Source of the DNA: an uncultured Peptococcaceae bacterium
Lineage (GTDB): Bacteria > Bacillota > Peptococcia > Peptococcales > Peptococcaceae
Assembly: GCA_945949655.1 (NCBI GenBank)
Contig: CAMFFG010000026.1
Location: 1-9,670, forward strand
Length of the DNA: 9,670 nt
Direction: 5' to 3'
A program made the translations under genes and the position numbers. Position 1 is the stretch's first letter, and every line of letters starts with the position of its first letter. This document shows, piece after piece, positions 5,758 to 9,670 of the stretch. The notes under the pieces were generated by a model that did not search any database, was not told the DNA's origin, and saw only the letters and a list, made by a program, of their open reading frames with translations.

Positions 5758-7200
5758 CTATTCCTGGCAGATGCGGGGACAGGTGGCTTCTCCCACACCT
5801 TTTTCCTGTAGCATGGTGTCCATATCTTCGGTATCACCAAGGTATTTTTTGCGCATGATGAAGAAGAAAATAACGCCAAGGATGGTCCAGGCCGCCAGCG
5901 CGATCAGAGATTGCGGCGACAGGAAGCCGGGCATGCCCGGAATCAGCAGAAGGCTCAGGAAGAATACTCCGGCTACAACGCCCAAACCGCCAATAAAGCT
6001 CTGCACTTTACTGCCATGCTTCCATGCAATGACAGCGGCGGCCGCGGTGGTATAGGTAAAGGCCAGCGATGCGCCTACCGATGTCATGTCTACGATCCAG
6101 CCTAAAACTTCACGGCCAAACCATGGCGCGATCAGGGAGATGGCCATGACAAATAAAATGGATTTTTTTGGTGTGCCATATTTAGGGTCGATTTCGGCAA
6201 ACATGTTAGGCAGCGCATTTACCTGTGCCATCGCATATAACAGGCGACTGGTGGACAGATAGAATGCGTTCATCCCGGAGATGACAGCGCACAGCATAGC
6301 GATCCCGACCAGAAAGAGACCGATCTTGCCCATGGTCATTTCAATCACCATGCCAGTGGCCCAGAATGGATCCTGTGCCAGCAGATCCTGCCATGGCATA
6401 ACTATGGCGGTGATGGTGTTGATACAGATATACAGCAGAGCAGCTACCAGTACGGCAGAAACCATTAAAAACAGCGATTTTTTATGGGAAAAGCTGTATT
6501 CTTCGGCAGCCTGCGGGATACAGTCAAAACCGATAAAAGCCCATGGTGTCATGGCAACTACAGCAAAAATACAGGCGAAGGTGGAGCGCCCGCCTTCATT
6601 CTGAAAAGCCGGTGTCAGGTTTGCAAAATCATGGCACTGGAACAGCACGATAGCGGTTACCGCTACGATCGATAAAACTAAAATCAAAGAAACAGCTGTC
6701 TGCAGTGCACCAGAACCTTTTACCCCTTTGATATTGAGGAAGGCCAGCGCAATCAGGAAAAAGGATGCCACCAGCACTTCTCCGGCATATACATCCCAGC
6801 CGGCAATGGAATACAGTTTACCTACCTGGATGATGCCAGGGAAGAGATATCGGCTGATCAGACCTACTGCTGTCGCATTTAAGGGAATCAGAGACCAGTA
6901 AGCCAGAATCAGGGCCCAGCCACAGATAAAACCGTGAACTTTGCCAAATGCCGAATCGGCATAGACAAATTCACCGCCGGAAACCGGAAATTTTTGAATC
7001 AGATAACCATAGCTTAGGCTGATTACAATGACGATAGCAGCTCCCAGCAGCATACCGATAGCCATTCCCAATGGGCCAGCCTTAGGCAGAAATGCATTGC
7101 CGGGCAGGACAAAGCAGCCCCAGCCCACAATAGCGCCCAGAGCTAGGCCCCACACATCGATGGGGCGCAGCTCCTTTTTAAAACCTTGTTCTTCAGACAT
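5758..7200 (-). CDS. APC-superfamily amino acid/polyamine permease (copy 2)
   Basis: A 480-residue transporter with about 12 membrane segments, paralogous to the gene at 3655-5205. Shared blocks include GAIVGWGCF (first helix, 22-30), FPVSGGEFVYAD (71-82), LNATAV, GFDCIPQAAEE (224-234), and SRLLYAMA after helix 8. It lacks the long acidic tail of copy 1 and has a loop between helices 7 and 8 of different sequence, so the substrates may differ. The substrate is not identifiable by eye; an amino acid or amine is likely. The ATG at 7200 follows AGGAGG by 8 bases. The frame stays open for 165 more codons to 7695, but that extension has no ribosome site, no recognisable domain, and crosses a strong terminator hairpin, so I exclude it. 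It has its own promoter and terminator and is not an obvious operon with copy 1. Confidence 0.9.
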   Translation of the reverse strand: MSEEQGFKKELRPIDVWGLALGAIVGWGCFVLPGNAFLPKAGPLGMAIGMLLGAAIVIVISLSYGYLIQKFPVSGGEFVYADSAFGKVHGFICGWALILAYWSLIPLNATAVGLISRYLFPGIIQVGKLYSIAGWDVYAGEVLVASFFLIALAFLNIKGVKGSGALQTAVSLILVLSIVAVTAIVLFQCHDFANLTPAFQNEGGRSTFACIFAVVAMTPWAFIGFDCIPQAAEEYSFSHKKSLFLMVSAVLVAALLYICINTITAIVMPWQDLLAQDPFWATGMVIEMTMGKIGLFLVGIAMLCAVISGMNAFYLSTSRLLYAMAQVNALPNMFAEIDPKYGTPKKSILFVMAISLIAPWFGREVLGWIVDMTSVGASLAFTYTTAAAAVIAWKHGSKVQSFIGGLGVVAGVFFLSLLLIPGMPGFLSPQSLIALAAWTILGVIFFFIMRKKYLGDTEDMDTMLQEKGVGEATCPRICQE

Positions 7201-7525
7201 GAAAAAACCTCCTGCATATAAAAATAGTTTTGTCTCTTTTCTGCAAAAACAAACACTTTGTTTTCCAGGATAAAACAGCAGAATGAATTTTATTTTCTTT
7301 CTCACATTCTGATTGTGTCGAATTGTTCCGTCTGTTGCAGAAAGAAACCCTTGTTGGGAAAAGTATAAAAAATGTTCATGTATTTTGGCAACGGTATCCG
7401 CTCTAAGTTTTTTTATGCCTAAGCACATAGGGAATTTTGTATAGGTAGATAAGTTCATAGAAATAGGATTTTTATTCCTGCCCTTGTGTAACATGTTTTC
7501 AGTCAGGTTATAGATCCTCATAACG
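7201..7525 (-). other. Leader and spacer upstream of APC permease copy 2
   Basis: It holds the ribosome site AGGAGG (about 7208-7213 on the minus strand) and a predicted promoter at 7362-7391. The fortuitous in-frame upstream extension also crosses it. I see no other gene and no known riboswitch. Confidence 0.5.
7362..7391 (-). promoter_or_regulatory. Predicted promoter of APC permease copy 2
   Basis: On the minus strand, -35 TTGCCA (7386-7391), an 18-bp spacer, and -10 TATACT (7362-7367). It lies downstream of the hairpin terminator at 7530-7573. The leader would be about 155 nt. Confidence 0.55.
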
Positions 7526-7573
7526 AAAAAACAGAACAGGACTGTCACACCAAGGCAACAGTCCTGTTCTGTT
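7526..7573 (-). terminator. Very strong intrinsic terminator in gene-free region
   Basis: A perfect 16-bp stem (7530-7545 with 7558-7573; core CAGGACTGT/ACAGTCCTG) with a 12-base loop, followed on the minus strand by six T. It lies about 325 bases before permease copy 2 and about 270 bases past the stop of the upstream small gene, which has its own nearer terminator. It is therefore likely to end a short transcript or to attenuate the permease. Confidence 0.85.
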
Positions 7574-7640
7574 AAGTAGTGGGTAATATGCAAGAGAAGA
7601 CTTGCTGTTTGCACAGCTTGTACAACATGTTGCATTTTCA
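7526..7640 (-). ncRNA. Candidate small RNA (about 115 nt; about 220 nt from the outer promoter)
   Basis: A predicted promoter (7646-7675) and a strong terminator bracket about 115 nt with no ribosome-site-backed ORF. An outer promoter (7751-7779) would give about 220 nt. The 5' part contains the palindrome CAACATGTTG (7623-7632). I do not recognise 6S, SRP, tmRNA, RNase P or a T-box. Alternatives are an attenuated leader of APC permease copy 2 or an untranslated tail of the upstream gene. Position and signals are seen; existence as an RNA is inferred. Confidence 0.45.
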
Positions 7641-7645
7641 AGTTT

Positions 7646-7675
7646 AGTATACCACACAGTACCCGATGTTTACAA
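7646..7675 (-). promoter_or_regulatory. Predicted inner promoter of the candidate small RNA
   Basis: On the minus strand, -35 TTGTAA (7670-7675), an 18-bp spacer, and -10 TATACT (7646-7651) with extended TG-G. The predicted start is near 7639. Confidence 0.5.
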
Positions 7676-7750
7676 GCGTACAATATTTCCTGCAAGACGA
7701 AAAATTAGCAATCTGCCTGCCTGATCCGGTCTCTCTGTGGTCACACCGCC

Positions 7751-7779
7751 ATCATAACAGAAAGACGCCTTTTTGACAA
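7751..7779 (-). promoter_or_regulatory. Predicted outer promoter upstream of the candidate small RNA
   Basis: On the minus strand, -35 TTGTCA (7774-7779), a 17-bp spacer, and -10 TATGAT (7751-7756). The predicted start is near 7744. It begins just after the terminator of the 79-residue gene. Confidence 0.5.
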
Positions 7780-7790
7780 GAAAAAATCAC

Positions 7791-7834
7791 AAAAAGCTGC
7801 TGCCGGAAAAGCGAAAATAAAACTTTCCCGGCAG
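7791..7834 (-). terminator. Probable terminator of the 79-residue gene
   Basis: A 12-bp stem with one mismatch, CTGCCGGAAAAG (7800-7811) against CTTTCCCGGCAG (7823-7834), and an 11-base loop. On the minus strand a run of five T follows four bases after the stem. It is 11 bases from the stop codon. Confidence 0.6.
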
Positions 7835-7845
7835 AGGACAGATAG

Positions 7846-8085
7846 TTATTGCATCATTTTGATTTTTAGCAGCGAAACCCCCTGCATCAGATCATCGTTG
7901 AATTCATGACTGACCTGTTTTACCATACGGGTCATACGAATCAGGTATTGTTCCAGCAATTTGCTGCTTTCTGCCCGCACCCGGGGTGAAATTTTGCGAA
8001 TACGGGCATATTCCCGCAATAATTGATAAAACTCATCCTGATAAGCATCCAGCTTTTTCTGGAATGCCATTAATTCTGGGTTCAT
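7846..8085 (-). CDS. Small helical protein of unknown function
   Basis: 79 residues, cytosolic, no signal peptide or membrane segment. It is rich in K, R, E, L and M and predicted almost wholly alpha-helical. Two heptad-like stretches (about 4-30 and 36-74) are separated by the break ISPRVR, suggesting a helical hairpin or coiled-coil dimer. There is no cysteine and no recognisable domain. I cannot name a function. The start is ATG at 8085, 8 bases after GGAGG. A GTG immediately before it (8088) is an alternative that adds one residue. It has a clear ribosome site and a following terminator, so it is probably a real monocistronic gene. A -10-like TATAGT lies at 8115-8120 on the minus strand, with an inverted repeat just upstream. 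Confidence 0.75.
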   Translation of the reverse strand: MNPELMAFQKKLDAYQDEFYQLLREYARIRKISPRVRAESSKLLEQYLIRMTRMVKQVSHEFNDDLMQGVSLLKIKMMQ

Positions 8086-8122
8086 CACAAGTCCCTCCTT
8101 TTCGTCTTGCTATTACTATATT

Positions 8123-8161
8123 CAGAAAAGTGAGAAATATTTCAGTGAACCACTTTTTCTG
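8123..8161. repeat. Imperfect inverted repeat before the 79-residue gene
   Basis: CAGAAAAGTG (8123-8132) pairs with CACTTTTTCTG (8151-8161) with one bulge and encloses the palindrome GAAATATTTC (8134-8143). It sits where the -35 region of the small gene's promoter would be. It may be an operator, or a weak terminator for the gene at 8210-8932, though it lacks a U-tract. Confidence 0.45.
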
Positions 8162-8209
8162 TAGATAATAGGCCTGGACGGATGGGAAATGTCTTTTGTC
8201 TCTATCGCG

Positions 8210-8932
8210 TTATAACAGTGAAAAATGGTTCTTCCAGGATGTGTCCATCATTCGTTTCAGACAGTAAATGATAGTCTCTGCATGCTGTGGCTGCATCAGG
8301 AAAAAATAGTATCGTTGAGAGGTGGTTCGAAATTTTAAGCCAAGGCTCTTTGCGGCAGGAAATGCTCCAGACTCTATCAGCTGCTTGTTTTGTTCTATAT
8401 AGAATTCATCTGGTCGTCGAGCCTTGTGCTGATAATAAATGATACTGGCGCCAGCACGGTAATACTCAGCCAATTCAAATGGAAGTACGAACTTGTTGCT
8501 TTTAGGCGTGCCATTGGCAGAGGGCACGATCAATCCATTGTCGGGATCAACAAAAATGATATCACAGATCTGTAGTTGCTGAACAGCCCGGTTGTGCCAT
8601 TCCCAGCGGAGTATTTGCCGTTCAGTTTTGTTGGCATCGGTAAAATCAAGTATTCGTGAATAAAAGGTTGCTCGAAGAATGTCGGGGTGTTCTAACTCGC
8701 TGACCTGTCGCTTGTCTGAATCTACGATTTGTCCCAGCATGGACCATAGTTGTTCATCACAAGCACGAAATTTATCATTTGTTAGATAACGAATATGTCT
8801 CCCATCACCATTGTGTGTTTCGTCGGGGGTTAAATACCAGTTGACACCAATAGACAATCCCGATCGATTTAGTTGACGGAGCAGTCCCAATTTTCCAAAA
8901 TCACCAATGTCTCCAGTGTAACGGTTTTGCAT
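8210..8932 (-). CDS. Conserved protein of unknown function, possibly methyltransferase-like
   Basis: 240 residues, soluble, no signal or membrane segment. The N-terminal block NRYTGDIGDFGKLGLLR (3-19) and GVNWYLTPDETHNGDGRH (29-46) recur, as I recall, at the start of a scattered family of bacterial proteins without known function. In the middle lies DIIFVDPDNGL (124-134), where a beta strand runs into Asp-Pro, as in motif IV (DPPY) of Rossmann-fold methyltransferases. RlmJ and TcmP-type proteins share this general layout (inference, not established). IIYYQHK (164-170) and RYYFFLM (207-213) look like further core strands. No FxGxG SAM loop is obvious, so binding of SAM is doubtful; a nuclease-like role is also possible. 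Start ATG at 8932, 8 bases after AGGGAG. It stands alone, divergent from the DUF2975 operon. I see no mobile-element marker nearby. Confidence 0.8.
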   Translation of the reverse strand: MQNRYTGDIGDFGKLGLLRQLNRSGLSIGVNWYLTPDETHNGDGRHIRYLTNDKFRACDEQLWSMLGQIVDSDKRQVSELEHPDILRATFYSRILDFTDANKTERQILRWEWHNRAVQQLQICDIIFVDPDNGLIVPSANGTPKSNKFVLPFELAEYYRAGASIIYYQHKARRPDEFYIEQNKQLIESGAFPAAKSLGLKFRTTSQRYYFFLMQPQHAETIIYCLKRMMDTSWKNHFSLL

Positions 8933-8940
8933 AGTATATA

Positions 8941-8947
8941 TCTCCCT
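8941..8947 (-). promoter_or_regulatory. Ribosome binding site of the 240-residue protein
   Basis: AGGGAGA on the minus strand, 8 bases before the ATG. It supports that start. No convincing -35/-10 pair is visible upstream; TTGAGA followed by poor -10 candidates is the best available. Confidence 0.6.
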
Positions 8948-9067
8948 TCATATCTGTTAGAAATACAATAGAAACAGATTCTTTCTCAAATATGATAGTA
9001 AAAAAACAAGAAGAAAACAAGACTCGCTTGGGCCTGTATGTAAGGAAAAATAAATCATCATAATTTA

Positions 9068-9107
9068 ATTATCGTTTTTCGATAAAAAATAATTGACAAA
9101 CGATAAT
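9068..9107. promoter_or_regulatory. Likely operator with three CGATAA half-sites
   Basis: TTATCG (9069-9074) and CGATAA (9080-9085) form a perfect dyad with a 5-base spacer. A third CGATAA (9101-9106) is 21 bases downstream of the second, two helical turns, and lies inside the promoter spacer. The outer copies form a 10-bp perfect repeat, ATTATCGTTT/AAACGATAAT. It overlaps the -35 box, a position for repression. The Cro/CI-type regulator of the operon is the obvious candidate ligand (inference). Confidence 0.6.
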
Positions 9108-9121
9108 ATGCCTTATACAAT
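9093..9121 (+). promoter_or_regulatory. Promoter of the DUF2975/HTH operon
   Basis: Perfect -35 TTGACA (9093-9098), a 17-bp spacer, and -10 TACAAT (9116-9121). The predicted start is near 9128, just before the ribosome site AAGGAGG (9131-9137). Confidence 0.8.
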
Positions 9122-9144
9122 GATAGACAGAAGGAGGAAGGCTT

Positions 9145-9555
9145 ATGTGGAATCATTCTAAATCGCTGTTGCTGACAGCCTGGTGGATTCGCATTGCGCT
9201 GGTGGCATGGATCGTGATTGCAGTTGTGCTGCCTTTTTTGCAGCTGGATTCTGCTGTGCTGGTGCTGTTTTATCTGATTTTTATACCAGTGCTGCTGGCT
9301 TTATATGGTCTGGCCCGCATGCTGGGCAATATCCAGCAGGGACAGGTGTTTTCCCCAGCCAATACCGCTTGTCTGCGGCTGGTGTCTTGGGCCTGCTTCT
9401 TTGCCGCAGTGTTCTGTCTGGTGGCGGCCTGCCTGTGGCCGGTGCTGGTTTTTGCTGCCGGCGGTATCGGTTTTTTGGGGCTTTTTGTCCGTGTGATTAA
9501 AAACATGCTGGCCGAGGCCATACAGATTAAAGAAGAAAATGATTTTACTATTTGA
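9145..9555 (+). CDS. DUF2975 family membrane protein
   Basis: 136 residues with four predicted membrane segments (about 8-30, 36-59, 75-97, 98-116). The DUF2975 signature is present: NIQQGQVFSPANTACLRLVSW (62-82, key residues G, F, N, LR and SW) and the charged tail IKEENDFTI (128-136), typical of the family. ATG at 9145 follows AAGGAGG by 7 bases. It is 60 bases upstream of a small Cro/CI-type regulator, the usual partner in Firmicutes (as in B. subtilis yoaS/yozG). Function is unknown; a membrane partner that modulates the regulator, or a bacteriocin/stress-type response, are guesses. Expression is probably controlled through the CGATAA sites at its promoter. Confidence 0.9.
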   Translation: MWNHSKSLLLTAWWIRIALVAWIVIAVVLPFLQLDSAVLVLFYLIFIPVLLALYGLARMLGNIQQGQVFSPANTACLRLVSWACFFAAVFCLVAACLWPVLVFAAGGIGFLGLFVRVIKNMLAEAIQIKEENDFTI

Positions 9556-9615
9556 TAGATGCAGAAAATAACGACAATTTGCTATTGTAATGTGTGGAGG
9601 AAAGGAGCGGTGTAA

Positions 9616-9670
9616 ATGCCTATTGTTGCGAATCTGGATGTAATGCTGGCCCAACGGAAAAGGTCGTCCG
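9616..9670 (+). CDS. Cro/CI (XRE) family regulator, YozG-like, 5' part only
   Basis: The first 18 residues are seen before the window ends. MPIVANLDVMLAQRK matches the start of the small (about 65-70 residue) HTH regulators that accompany DUF2975 genes. The ATG at 9616 follows AAAGGAG by 8 bases. It is probably co-transcribed with the DUF2975 gene and may repress the operon. The rest of the HTH is outside the window. Confidence 0.8.
   Translation, partial: MPIVANLDVMLAQRKRSS

Noticed and set aside
7526..7744. 6S RNA, T-box or other known structured RNA
   Set aside because: No T-box sequence, no long closing stem joining 5' and 3' ends, and no SRP or RNase P hallmark was seen.

Overview
This window looks like the chromosome of a low-to-mid GC Firmicute. 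The evidence is strong GGAGG-type ribosome binding sites, sigma-A-like -35/-10 boxes, U-tailed intrinsic terminators, and a DUF2975 gene paired with a small Cro/CI regulator. The gene mix suggests an anaerobic amino-acid or organic-acid fermenter (a Clostridia- or Negativicutes-like organism). That placement is inference; no rRNA or phylogenetic marker is present. I see no insertion sequence, integrase, CRISPR array or tRNA.

Left part (1-3650). A CoA-acylating (methyl)malonate-semialdehyde dehydrogenase (mmsA/iolA type) on the minus strand diverges from a DeoR-family regulator on the plus strand. Their predicted promoters lie back to back, with -35 boxes 11 bp apart, so the regulator probably controls both genes. 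A TauE/SafE-type permease follows the regulator after a terminator. A bidirectional terminator closes the region. The set suggests a locus for oxidising an acidic semialdehyde, but no gene that would make this semialdehyde is present.

Middle part (3655-7845). Two paralogous APC-superfamily permeases lie in tandem on the minus strand. Each has its own predicted promoter and terminator. The downstream copy has an approximately 300-nt U-rich 5' leader carrying three copies of an 11-base sequence. Upstream of the other copy is a gene-free stretch with two predicted promoters and a perfect 16-bp hairpin terminator, the layout of a small RNA or attenuated leader.

Right part (7846-9670). This holds a 79-residue helical orphan protein, a conserved but uncharacterised 240-residue protein that may have a methyltransferase-like fold, and the start of a DUF2975 membrane protein/HTH regulator operon. 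The promoter of that operon is covered by three CGATAA half-sites, a likely autoregulatory operator.

The most interesting unexplained elements are the candidate small RNA at 7526-7640 (or 7526-7744), the CGATAA operator, the paired mmsA/deoR promoters, and the 240-residue protein. I did not find a clear new multi-gene system. All calls come from reading the sequence; no database search was run.
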